64,000 bases of DNA from Xestospongia bergquistia. Taxonomy: Eukaryota > Porifera > Demospongiae > Haplosclerida > Petrosiidae. The stretch is from NCBI GenBank assembly GCA_963965975.1, contig OZ014416.1, positions 4,712,001 to 4,776,000 on the forward strand, written 5' to 3'. Positions within the stretch are counted from its first letter, which is position 1. Every line of letters starts with the position of its first letter. Below are positions 15,214 to 27,182 of the stretch, piece after piece. The notes below the pieces were generated by a model. That model saw only the letters and a program-made list of their open reading frames with translations. It was not told the origin of the DNA and did no database searches. The position numbers and the translations under genes are program-made.

Positions 15214-15582
15214 TAATCGACTTATTGTAGATTCTTATGAGAGTCATACTATGCTACTATGATCCTTTTAGTAAAGAAGTAATTCTTTAAAAAGCACTTA
15301 GAGCTATATAAATTTGTCAATTCAAAATGAGATGTATCTTATTATATGCATATATATATATATACTTATAGACACAAATATCATACTTAAACAGCTTGGA
15401 ATTACCTGATATTATCTTCTCATCAATGTGACCTACTTCATTGCTTTCTTCAGGTAGTGATGGTGGATTTGAAATATCAGGATCTTCTAATGTGTTGTGT
15501 CTGCCATATTGCTCAAAAGAACATAATAATAATAATAATAAAATCCCGTTTAATTTTAAATGTGTAATTTGGCAATTGAATT
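13875..15582. repeat. Large inverted repeat, ~600-bp arms, ~480-bp spacer
   Basis: The left arm (about 13875-14495) and right arm (about 14978-15582) are reverse complements with scattered differences. Both arms contain the exon-like 106-bp segment, a TA microsatellite (14275-14320 and 15158-15207) and a divergent monomer of the satellite seen upstream. In the right arm that monomer runs about 15055-15160. The spacer (14496-14977) is unique AT-rich DNA and includes a perfect 16-bp palindrome, ACATGTGTACACATGT, at 14843-14858. Confidence 0.88.
15406..15511 (-). pseudogene. Inverted duplicate of the 13965-14070 exon-like segment
   Basis: On the minus strand this 106-bp segment keeps the same length, frame and splice-like ends as 13965-14070, including ATCAG|GTAATT. 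Two codon changes are visible (H to P and V to I). It sits alone in the right arm of the inverted repeat with no partner exons on its strand, so it is probably a passenger copy and not a functioning exon. Confidence 0.45.
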
Positions 15583-15589
15583 TTTAGGC

Positions 15590-15976
15590 TTTGGCGGTTA
15601 CTACATGGCGTTCAAAAGAGAAACTGTGCTATCACTATGACTATGAGAGCGAAAGACGAATACATCACTACGTGCAAACTGATAATGTTCAGCTTTCTTT
15701 ACCGAGAAGAAGGAATAAGATATCTTTATTTTCCGTATGCAAAGCTATTGGTGATGCTAGTATGATAGAAGAAACAGACTCTCAATCAGATCTCTATACT
15801 AATGGCGTTCTAAGTCAACTATCTCGGCTGCATCCCTTGACGACACAGCGCATTACTGAGTGAACTCGATATATGCATATGCATTGAAGGCAGTGTACTT
15901 TCTCCTTGTCTTTCAGAAAAGATTACAATTCTATTTGAAAAATAAACTGACTGTAGATCGCCTACATTTGAAGGTA

Positions 15977-16035
<59 letters not shown>

Positions 16036-16222
16036 TATTATTCTTATTGTGTAATAGTGGACCATTGTTTATTTTCTTAAAACTAGTAGGACTGATGTTG
16101 CAGTGACAATTACACAAGCAAACTTTGTTGTGAAGCTCAATCAAAGAATATCTAGTACAACATTGCTTACCTTCTCAATTCAACTGTTACTTGTAACACT
16201 TTACAGTTCAATAAACTTATAG
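15590..16222 (+). other. Coding-like segments just right of the inverted repeat
   Basis: An open frame at 15590-15863 follows TTTTTAG and is unusually G+C-rich for the region (contains TTWRSKEKLCYHYDYES and SLPRRRNKISLF), ending in TGA. A short exon-like segment follows at 15917-15973 (TTTCAG before, AAG|GTAATA after; KRLQFYLKNKL). A third frame at 16090-16222 ends in TAG and contains AATAAA. The phases do not join into one message. They may be relics of a broken host gene. A TA microsatellite occupies about 15978-16033. No family recognised. Confidence 0.3.
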
Positions 16223-18769
16223 TGACTACCCACAATGTACAGTTTGCTTTATTATGAGATTAAGTAATTGAGGTAATTATAGTCAATTGATTCAATTTTT
16301 ATTACATTATTTTGAAAATAAGATACAATTACCACTGAAATTGCCATTATTTCAAGACTAGTAATTACTTGCATTTCATTTGTTACCATTACAACATCTC
16401 TATATTTCATATGTAGAATATTGTATTCCTTCCTTAACCAATAGACATTCAGGAAGAACTATAAGAAATTAAGACTAAATGTTAGAAGACAAGTTTGACA
16501 AAAACTATGTGAAATTGAGAACTTTATAAATGGTTTCAGGTCTAAACGCTTAGGAAGAATCAAAAGTTTCATCAGATGTTAAACTAAGTAACTAAAAATA
16601 AAGTTATTTTAAATTTTAAATAATTGTCAGAATACCATCAGGTTATAGGACAACAAAGATTTTGAATGGACATTTGAGTATGTCATATTCTTTCATTTAT
16701 ATAATTTATGTAGCTTTCCTTATTTTCCAAACATTTCAATGATAAAGTGAACATTACAGTGACAGTTATTGCTGAAGTGAAATCATTAGTACATGCTTTT
16801 ATCACTGAAATGAAAGGTATGTTGTTATAGTTTTCTGAACAACTATATTATTTATATTTTAATTAATAGGGGCATATTGTACATACTTTCAAAGGAGAAG
16901 AAATAAACTTACAAAAATAATCTTTGATATGCTTCATAAAAACATTTATATAGGCAGATAATATAGAACTACCTGTTTACTGTATTAATTATTACTTCCT
17001 CTCTTTCAGCCTCAGTCATTTAAATAACTTTCATAGCCACTTCCATATGCCACACGTTACCTATACATACTTTACTAAATGTATCAGAAGTGATACAGAG
17101 AAATTAGCTAATATCTCAACATAATTATTTAAAATTATCATACGCTCCTAATCATTTGTATCATCATCATGTTGATTGTCACTAGTAGAGTAAACTATGT
17201 AGTTCATATAAACTTACTAATCATTGAATGTGTAATAGACAACACAGTAAAAGATTATTACAGAATAGACTACATGACGATACAACAGACCACAAGACTA
17301 TAGGACAATTTTCCAATAGACCACATCACTACAGGATGATCCTCATATAGTCACAAAATGGAACCTACCAGGCCACCACATAAGTATAGCATGAGTGCTT
17401 TTTTTTTCTAAACTAGACAAAGTTGTTGCTTTCTAGTGTCTAATAAATACAGCAATAAAATGTTGTATACTAAAGCTATATGTATGTACCATATTGAAAT
17501 CAAGAAGTTATCTCATTTGTATGAATTTCTATTACATTTGCACTACATCTAGAATATTGATCATATGTAAAAGTTCCTAAACAAACAGATATACTTCACA
17601 ATCAGTAAAATTTTCACTTCATCTAATTTGCTATTACTTAAGTACTCCAGATGAAGATAACAACAATGTAATAAATAACGTGACAACATCCTGTATCTAT
17701 AATTACATTGTAATAATATTCATAGTACTCTATATTACAATTAAGAGATCTGTTACAAAAATAGTACAGTTCTGTATATTTTAGCCTAATCATCAGCTTT
17801 TCAAATGTCATAAAATTACACAAATGGAATAGATTATTGTAACTGTAAAGTAGATATGTTTCAGAATACACCTAGGTTTTCATATACAGTATAATGTTGA
17901 AGTCCACTTTATGTATTACTAGCTTCTATATGTAAATGTACATTGTTCCATGTAAACAAAGTTATACAGTTTCAATACCAGTAAATTAACCAAATGTCAT
18001 TAATTACAAGCCTGGTTATTACACTACTCCACACCTGTTCTATATATATATGGTATTCTCATAATGAATACTATCAACATTATCTATGTACTCTTAATAG
18101 AAGGAATTTATCTTTTATTAAAGGGTTATATAAAGTTGTCAATTAAAAATGTATTATCTTTTATTAAAGAAGGAAGTGACTTATAGTGTAGAGTTCATAA
18201 ATCTTATGTCATAATTGTTTGATGTTTGTCCCATTAATGAATGATAAGTTGATAATAATAATTTATAATTAGTTTATTATATTTAGAGGAACAGTATATG
18301 ATCATTAAAGAACATAATCTACTTCATCTGACAGGAGTAGTAGATAATTTAGGTCCTCTTTCCCTTTGAAGCAGTGAATGAAGACTTACTACAATATATC
18401 ATGACTCGCAATAAATGGAAAAACAAGTATTCTTGTATTAAAGTACCATTTAAGTTAATATTATCATAATTATAGGTTGTCAGGTAATGCTCTCATGTAC
18501 TCTTTCAGTCTTCAACAGCAGACAGTGTGGAAGTATCTCTGAGAAATGCGTGTTCATAATCTACAAGTAGAGCTTAATATTGTGTTTGACAGTAGGTTAT
18601 CAAAAACAATTAAAGCTAATCATTTTTGTTCAAAAGACAACTTTTAAAATTATATTATAATAAGTATTATATAGGAACTCTGTTATTGACTTGTAAACCA
18701 CATGTTGATTGTATAATGTTGAACAAGAGCTATGAATGATTGATTATCTATGATGTAAGACAACATTAC
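16223..18769. other. AT-rich intergenic DNA, no gene seen
   Basis: Only short frames occur here, none with splice-consistent neighbours or a recognisable motif. From about 17930 the sequence is duplicated near 23040 (see the segmental duplication). Confidence 0.6.
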
Positions 18770-20385
18770 TATATACATGGATAGTTATTAAAATGTCTAT
18801 TACGGACAACTTTAAACGTTAATTTATCAGGAATAACTCTTTCTTCCTAATATTCAGGGTAAAGAGACCACACCTAATTTTACGATTGCCACAACAACAC
18901 TCCTATGCATAGGATAGTTATAAAAATGACTATTACAGACAATTTCAAACCTTACGTTACCAGCAATAACTCTTTCTTCCTAATATTCAGCGTATAGACA
19001 TCATATCCACTTTTTCAGTTGCCACGACAACACTCCTATGCATAGAATAGTTATAAAAATGACTATTACAGACAATTTCAAACTTTAAGCTACCAGCAAT
19101 AACTTTTTCTTTCTAATATTCAGTGTAAAGACACCACACCTAATTTTACAGTTGCCACGACAACATTCCTAAGCATAGAATAGTTATAGAAATGACTAAT
19201 TTTAAACCTTAACTTACCAGCAATAACTCTTTCTTCCTATTATTCAGGGTAAAGACATCACATCCACTTTTTGGGTTGCCACAACAACACTCCTATGCAT
19301 AGAATAGTTATAAAAATGACTATTACAGACAATTTCAAACTTTAAGTTACCAGCAATAACTCTTTCTTCCTAATATTCAGCATAAAGACACCACACCTAA
19401 CTTTACGGTAGCCCCAACAACACTCCTATGATATAGAATAATTATAAAAATGACTACTACAGACAATTTCAGACCATACGTTACCAGCAATTACTCTTTC
19501 TTCTATATATGCAGGGTAAAGACACCACACCAAATTTTACAGTTGCCATGACAACACTCCTACACATAGAATAGTTATAAAAATGACTATTACAGACAAT
19601 TTCAAACCTTAACTTACCAGTAATAACTCTTTCTTCCTAATATTCAGGGTAAAGAGACCAAACCCAACTTTATGGTTGGCACGACAACACTCCTATGCAT
19701 AGAATAGTTATAAAAATGACTATTACAGACAATTTCAAACCTTAACTTACCAGTAATAACTCTTTCTTCCTAATATTCAGGGTAAAGAGACCACACCCAA
19801 CTTTACGGTTGGCATGACAACACTCCTATGCATAGAATAGTTATAAAAATGACTATTAGAGACTTACATTACCAGCAAAAATTGTCTCTATAATTATTCT
19901 GCCATTTCTGGGAAGAGATACCACACCTACTTTTAAAATTACCGTAATTGTATCACTACATAACATAACAGTTAAGCTAAATAAAAGAGAAATGTATAAA
20001 ATGTAATAATAGTAATAAACACAGTATAATGACATACTTTACATGATAATTACAAACTTCATTAACATTAACTTAATCCAATGTTAAGTATGTTGTATAA
20101 CTACTTGAAATAAACTACATTCACATTCAAACTGACATATCAGTTCAACATATCACTCTAGACAGATTATACTAATAAAATGATTAGATCAAAATAAATT
20201 GTGACTACTTTTGATGTTCAATTTTGTTTATATTACACTTACCTTAAAGTGTTCATTTGTATTAACTAAGTCTATACATTCTATTCTCTTCTATGTCCAG
20301 TATATGAGGTAAATAGATCAGAGAGACTGGGAGCACTAGCTTTGTAGCCATGAGGTATGTTCAAATTTTTAACCCTCTGTGTATA
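17930..20385. repeat. Segmental duplication, copy 1
   Basis: Three blocks recur in the same order in copy 2: about 17930-18115 (CCTGGTTATTACACTACTCC), 18220-18395 (TTTAGGTCC and GAAGCAGTGAATGAAGA) and 20233-20385 (AGATCAGAGAGACTGGGAGC). Between them lies the 18.8-19.9 kb tandem array. On the minus strand the last block could form a short first exon beginning ATGGCTACAAAGC near 20353, followed by a GTAAGT donor near 20240, but its frame closes before the donor. Confidence 0.8.
18770..19960. repeat. Tandem repeat, ~132-bp unit, about 9 copies
   Basis: Units recur near 18902, 19035, 19168, 19292, 19423, 19558, 19690 and 19822. Each carries CCTATGCATAGAATAG, AAAAATGACTATTACAGACA, CAGCAATAACTCTTTCTTCC and a GACACCACACC-like segment. 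The unit is usually about 132 bp, with one ~124-bp variant. The sequence is unrelated to the 142-bp satellite. The last unit decays around 19860-19960. Confidence 0.93.
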
Positions 20386-23039
20386 TGTAATATTTAAAAT
20401 GTAAAATGTAAAATGTAAGTAAGAATGATGGAAAGCCATTCCTTGTACTATTTTGAGTCATTATTTCCTCCTGGGATAACTATACAATTACTATGCTAGC
20501 AGTGTTATTCAATGTATTCTGTTGTTATTCAGTCAATGTTAGAAGAAATAAATTAAGAACACAGGATATGTGAACAATGTAGGAAGTCAGATAAAATAAT
20601 ATATATTATAATAACAACTGTACAATACAAAGAATATAAAACCAATACATTCAAGAATGTCTTAAACATTTCACTTATTCTCATAATAATGATATCTTTA
20701 TACATTATGTACTCAGTACAAATACATTTCATCAACAGCTATATCCTCTGATGTCATTGTTCAAAACCTACAAAGTAAGATAATAAAAAAACACTAAATG
20801 TTATAACATAATTAACTACAACAGTGACTCCTCAATCATTTTGTCCTAGTCAATATCAGGATACTTTTGAGTGTTTTGTTTATTTTGTGGATAAACTAAC
20901 ACAACTATCATCACAACGTCAGTAACATAACTATAGATATCACAATATAATTATATTACATTACATTATAATGATAGAATTACAGACTTGATACAAAACA
21001 AGTTCTTTTTAAAACTAACTCAAACTGGTTTGTAATCAATACCACTATATGTACTGGTATCATTGCTTAACATTAGTCCTATGTACCAAATGTGACTATA
21101 ACAATGATATTCAACAGTCATTAACTGTTTTGGAACTTAAAGTGTATGTAAGCAAATAATTTATTGCTCTTACCTAACTATGTGTGAATATGAAGGAAAG
21201 TATAAAAAAACATTTATATGGAAGGTTTAGTAATTATTATAATTGCTGAACTAACAACTTGTGAAGACCTTGATGATTACATATGTGGAGGATATGTCCA
21301 ATGAATGTACCACTCTAGCTTATGTATACACATTGACTTAAATTTATAATGCTTGTATATATACTGTAGATCTGGAAGTCATGAGAAATCCCCAAAATCA
21401 TTAAATATAACTAAGTACTCTGAGTTTCTTTGCATTCATGTCACTAAATAATGTCATTATTATCTTAAAGATCTAACTTAGAGTGGTAAAGTGTATACTT
21501 TATATAGTATGGATTATAGGAGAAACTGTCTAATAAAATGTATTGGCATTTTTGATATGTCACTTAACTGAACTCAAAACACACCACACATCACATTTTC
21601 TCAATTCTTTCTAGTTTTTAAACACTCAATTATATTTCTTAATTCCAAATACATACACTAAGTACATGTAAGTCTATTGACTCACATAACAAACTATTAA
21701 TGGAATATAATGAAATCATTGTTATGTACACAACATATACTAGATAACTTTATGTCATCTATTCCAATATTACTTATAGAACACAGATACATAGATTATG
21801 TATTTATTATATACATGTGTAATTAGTAATTTAATAATTATGGCTACTTAACTTTTATATGACAATCTCAATGACAGTAGACAGTTATATTATATAGATG
21901 TCCCTATTAAGAGGAAGCAACAGATACCCTAACTTTGTTTATTACTGAAGTACAATAAAGACTAGAATATAATGATTTAGACTACATATATATTGTTCAT
22001 ATAGAAAGTGACAATTACCTAACTAATGAAACATTACACAAAATCTTATATCTCTAACAACTAATCAATTCTACAACTAATGAACTACATGACTTGTCAT
22101 TAGTTTATTATTAATAAGAACAGTTACTACTTTACAGTATCTCATTATATATTATTCAATAGTAAATATCATTTATTGATTAAATTAACTGATCAATTTA
22201 CTATTCTAGTTGTTTTATAGATGAAAGATTCAATTAACAAACTAGCTTTATTGCATGGACTTTGAAACTGACAAATTATATTTCATTGGACAGTATTATT
22301 TATTCTCTTATGATTTATCAAAGTCAACATAATGTTTAATATTATGATAACTATAATTAGGATCTAGTTTATAGGAAATAGTATGATGGATTCCTGACCA
22401 GCTGTGACACATTTCACAGTTATTTGGTGAAGTAGGTGTGTTAAATAGTTATGCCATTATGGTCGTAGACTTGGCTTCTTCTATTCTCTTAAAAACATTT
22501 TGATGCAATAGTACTGCTAGTAATGTGATTGATCTCATTGACAACCTCTTATAATGTACATAGTCCAGTGCTCATTCTATTTAGTCAAAATTTGATGGCA
22601 GTTTACATGATATTATTGTAATTTACTAGCTGGTAGCTCCAGCTGTTACTACTGTGATTAATTCCTTTAACATATCTGGTCCCAATTCGTTTTATAATTG
22701 GCATGTAGTTGTTCTGTAAATGTGATTTATCAACAGTAGGTAGACCAACAGTATAGTCTGTCTAAAATATTCAAGCACTGCTGATGGACTAGATTGAACG
22801 AATTGAATTACATGACGTATGAATATGAAGGGGACATTCTCTGCAAAATCAAACACTTCTCCAGATCTTACATTGGATAATGTTTACTTTTAACAATTGA
22901 TTATTAAACAATTATTCTTGATAAATGTACAAGTAATGTTGTTTATCTACACACAGTAAACAAACATGTCAATTATTTATAACTCATATTAACAAAAAGA
23001 CATCATCATATAAAAGATAATACAGACCTCAATTAAGTC
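20386..23039. other. AT-rich intergenic DNA, no gene seen
   Basis: I see no open frame above about 60 codons with coding character, no RNA gene and no further tandem array here. Confidence 0.6.
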
Positions 23040-24720
23040 AAATGTACATGTACAATTGTTCCATGTACTTCAGGAAACATAATTATAGTTTTAATATCAG
23101 TAAATTTACTACATGTATATGTTAGGTTCATTAATTACAAGCCTGGTTATTACACTACTCCATACCTGTTCTATATGGTATTCTCATAATGAATACTATC
23201 AACATCATCTATGTACTTAGTAGAAGGAATTAATCTTTTATTAATAAATAAATTGACTCACAGTGAAGTGTGTTAGAGTTCATTAATTTTATATCATCAT
23301 TGTTTGATATTTGTTCCATTGATGAATAAGTTAATTATAATAATTTATAATTTAGTTTATTATATTTAGAAGAACAGTATATGACCATTAATGGACACAA
23401 TCTACTTGGATAATTTAGGTCCTTTCCTTTTGAAGCAGTGAATGAAGATTTTCATGGGTCACAGTGAATGGAAAAGCATTTTTGTAATATAGTTACAATA
23501 ATCAAGTACATACATATATTAAAAAATGACTATTACAAACAATTTTAAATCTTAAGTTACCAGCAATAACTTTTTCTTCAACATATTCTGTTATTACTGG
23601 GAGGAGACACCACACTCATTTTTTAAATTGCCACGGCAACATTCCTATGTATAGAGTAGTTATAAAATGGCTATTACAGACACCTTCTAACCTTAACATA
23701 TTCTGCCATTTCTGGGAGGAGACATCACACCTACTTTTACAATTTCCATGACAACATTCCTATGTGTAGAATAGTTATAAAAATGACTATTACAGACAAC
23801 TTTAAATCTTAAGTTACCAGCAATAACTGTTTCTTCAACATATTCTGCTATTACTGGGAGGAGACACCACACCCATTTTTTAAATTGCCATGGCAACATT
23901 CCTATGTATAGAACGGTTATAAAAATGACTATTACAGGAAATTTTAAACCTTAAGTCACCAGTAATAACTGTTTCTTCAACATATTCTGCTATTTCTGAG
24001 AGGAGACACCACAACCATTTGTTAAATTGCCATGGCAACATTCCTATGCATAGAATAGTTAAAAAAATGACTATTACAGACAATTTTAAACCTTACGTCA
24101 CCAGCAATAACTTTTTTTTCAACATACTCTGCTATTACTGGAAGGAGACACCACACCCATTTTTTAAATTGCCATGGCAACATTTCTATGTATAGAGTAG
24201 TCATAAAATGGCTATTACAGACACCTTCTAACTTTACATATTCTGCCATTTCTGGGAGGAGACACCACACCTACTTGTACATTTGCCACGACAACATTCC
24301 TATGTATAGAATAGTTATAAAAATGACTATTACAGACAACTTTAAATTTTAAGTTACCAGCAATAACTGTTTTTTTAACAAATTCTGCCATTTTTGGGAG
24401 AAGACATTACACCCACCTTTTAAAATTACTATGACAACATCCCTGTGTACACAAGTATCATAAAAATGACTATTATAGACAAGTTTAAATCTTAAGTTAC
24501 TAGAAAAACTGTTTCTTTAACATATTCAGCATATTCAATTTTGTTTATATTACACTTACCTTAAAGTGTTCATTTGTATCAAATAAGTCTATACATTCTA
24601 TTCTCTTTTATGTCCCAGTATATGAGGTAAATAGATCAGAGAGACTGGGAGCACTATCTCCAGTAGCTTTGTCTTCTTATCTGCCATGAGGCATGTTCAA
24701 TTTTTAACCCTTTGTAATTT
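23040..24720. repeat. Segmental duplication, copy 2
   Basis: This is a direct repeat of about 17930-20385, shorter by roughly 0.8 kb because its internal array and spacers are shorter. Shared blocks are 23080-23235, 23310-23455 and 24540-24715. The minus strand of the last block again starts a short open frame (ATGGCAGATAAGAAGACAAA, near 24688), but its N-terminal residues differ from copy 1. Confidence 0.8.
23520..24545. repeat. Tandem repeat, ~142-bp unit with ~113-bp variants, about 7 copies
   Basis: This is the same family as the 18.8-19.9 kb array. It shares ATGACTATTACAGACA, TTACCAGCAATAACT, CACCACACC and CTATGTATAGAATAG. Units recur near 23644, 23758, 23901, 24042, 24185, 24298 and 24440, giving steps of about 141-143 bp with two short steps of about 114. 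Because 141 is a multiple of three, reverse-strand frames stay partly open across units. I treat those as repeat artefacts. Confidence 0.92.
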
Positions 24721-25139
24721 CAGGATTAATTATAATAATGAAATGTATAATAAATTTAATGACCACCTCTTATCTATCAGTACAAAATTTGATTACATTG
24801 ATGTTCACAAATAAACTTATAATCACTTGATCTCAAACTGTTTCTAAATCTACTGGAACTGATCTTGACTGGACAAAGTCATCAAAACTAATGTTAGTCT
24901 AAAATGATTGAGTGAATCAGTGAATATTAGAGAAGAACAAACTACCAAATTATTGATACCTTTAATATTTTAAAGTACTCTTATTTGTATGTAATTAAAA
25001 TGAAGGTATTCAATATCTACATATAAGTCTACTTACTTTAAGGAATGAATGAAGTATATTGGTATTGAAAAGTTGAGTGTCTCAGGAGTTGATAATAACA
25101 ACTAAATAGTTGATTATATTAAACTATATAATAAAATGG

Positions 25140-25330
25140 ATAAGTTTATAGATCAATATATGGATGAATGGATGTATAAGAAGATAGACAAAATGGACAT
25201 ATAGACAGGTAGAGTAATAATGTGTGAACAAGGAGACTAAGTGATAAATGGATAGATGGACTAGTGAATGGACAAATGGATAGATAAACAAAGTACTAGT
25301 AATAAGATAGTTTGATAGATAACTAGATGA
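25140..25330. repeat. Degenerate GGATA/GATGAAT-type simple repeat
   Basis: The stretch is dominated by imperfect GGATAGAT, GAATGGA and ATGGAC units. The same style of degenerate tetranucleotide sequence fills several introns after 55 kb. Confidence 0.7.
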
Positions 25331-25550
25331 ATGTACTCTATGTTACATAACATAATGTATTGTATTTAATATCTTCATAACAATGGAGTGATATCAAGTG
25401 TCAAATCTAAATGAAAGAATCAGACTCATACCAATACCATGGACTGGGAATCAAGATAGTATAATTAGTATTGGCCTTTGCTTCTGAAGTTTATATTCTC
25501 TTTAGTATTCTCTACTTCTTTTTAATAATCATATATTCTGTCATTATCAG

Positions 25551-26530
25551 GTGACTCTTGAGATAATTCATGTTCAAATGATATGTATTTCAGATACTTG
25601 TATTATTGATATGGTAACTCTACATAGTATGTGCTTTATGAACTGGTTTGTGATCATTAGGTTGTCAAAATATTTGGTGAACAGTGTTCATTATAAAGTC
25701 AAAGTTAATCCTTTTTCAATGAATCTTTTCTATGGATCTAGATGGGTATGGTCTTTGGTGTGTCTGTCATCAAGACTAGTTGATCATAGTACAGGAGGTT
25801 ATGACTCATATGGAGATGACTGTGATATCTTAGTATATGACTTTGGGACTGGTTTGTGTTCATTAGATTGCTCGTCATAAAGTTGAAGTAAAATTTCCTT
25901 TAATAAACCTTTAACATGGAACTAGATGGTTGTGGTCTTTGGTATATCTAGTGATCAGACTTAATTGATCCTATTATAGGAGGTCATGGTACATACTGAG
26001 CAGATATTGGATGACAATATGAAGGTATTGTGATAGGAAGCACTGTTGATAATGTTGAGTTGAAAGGAGATTCTTGTCATATTCTGTGTTGTGTTCTCCT
26101 TTGGTTGTTTAAAAGGAAAAAGTCAATTTTCAATATTAGGAACTTTGAAATATGGAGAGCAATTTGTAGATGAGAGATCATTTGATATCATTGTTGGGAA
26201 ATCTGTTATAAATGTAACAATGATAAAAAGTAATTATACACATATTGGCTTCTCACATAACAATCATTGGGTTTTTGAGACAATACTATCTTAAACTATC
26301 TATATTCTCTTAATACTCTTTACTTACTTTGTAATAAACAGATTTCATATCACTATCAAGTGACTCTTTGTAAATTGGACCAGATAAAACCAGGTGAACG
26401 AGATGTAGTATATTTTAGTGATATAAACTTGACAAATGATCTGGAGACTACTCCCTACAAAATATGAAGTATCAGCTGAAAATATTATTGATGGAATTCA
26501 ATTAATAATACGTTTTGAACTGAATGTTGA
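25551..26530 (+). pseudogene. Eroded coding-like sequence, unrecognised
   Basis: Open stretches at 25551-25880 and 26091-26294, and again near 26366-26450 (contains DQIKPGERDVVYF), have protein-like composition but stop early. They do not connect through convincing splice sites. Within it, about 25640-25860 and 25853-26060 are diverged tandem copies of a ~215-bp unit (GACTGGTTTGTGTTCATTAG; TGGTCTTTGGT). This may be the remains of a gene with a repeated domain. No family recognised. Confidence 0.3.
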
Positions 26531-26673
26531 AAATGTTCATAAACATAAATAGATGCGTGTGGTCTCTGATCTACTTGAGTCAATTATGGTAGAAGGGATG
26601 GTAATTATATAAAATATTGTAACCATTACATCTAGTTGTTAGAGTAGGTTGTGTTGACTGCTGATTAAGGAGG

Positions 26674-26685
26674 GGGGGGGGGGCG
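26674..26685. repeat. Poly-G run upstream of the central gene
   Basis: A run of about 12 G sits in otherwise AT-rich DNA, just upstream of the proposed promoter region. Confidence 0.8.
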
Positions 26686-26739
26686 CTTCAGGTGTTCAAT
26701 CTAATTGCATGTCACAGAACAAAGTGGTTCCTTCTTTGA

Positions 26740-26849
26740 AGGTAGTTCGAGATGATTTGAGCCACACAAATCGTCATATGACGCAATTATCATCACGTGC
26801 TAAGAACTGAAGAAACGTATTATCGGTGACTTAGTAACAACTAGCCTAG
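26740..26849 (+). promoter_or_regulatory. Putative promoter and untranslated first exon of the central gene
   Basis: A locally G+C-richer patch holds a perfect 12-bp palindrome CGTCATATGACG (26772-26783), an E-box CACGTG (26794-26799) and an AP-1-like TGACTTAGTAA (26827-26837). It ends in a strong donor, CCTAG|GTAAGT, at 26849/26850. The next acceptor is in front of the ATG exon near 27155 or 27161. A noncoding first exon ending at 26849 therefore fits. The transcription start itself cannot be seen. Confidence 0.45.
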
Positions 26850-27182
26850 GTAAGTATGTAAATTATAAGATAATAAGAAAAATTATATGTAGATAGTGTG
26901 AATCATATGTCATACAGACGTTTGAAGTACTCAGTGTCCTCTGCATACTTGTATGAGATACTTCCTATAAACGTCTGATTTCCGAGCAAATATACATATT
27001 TTTATAATTTAGTGTATTGTTGAGCTGATTCTGATATATAGTCAGTGTTTACAACATTTTATTTTATAAAGTGACATGCATAACACTTTATACTATAACT
27101 GATATATTTACATTTATATCTAATGTTTTATTAGAGCTCTAGGTCAACTTAACAGTAACAGTCAAGGGCTGCCAGGTGTTCA

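Noticed and set aside
14229-16144. Frames rich in Tyr-Ile
   Set aside because: They come from TA microsatellites.
17638-17871. 77-codon reverse frame
   Set aside because: AT-rich, no splice sites or motif, low protein-like character.
20240-20353. Minus-strand first exon in the segmental duplication
   Set aside because: The frame stops before the donor, and the N-terminal residues are not conserved in the second copy, so it cannot be supported as coding.
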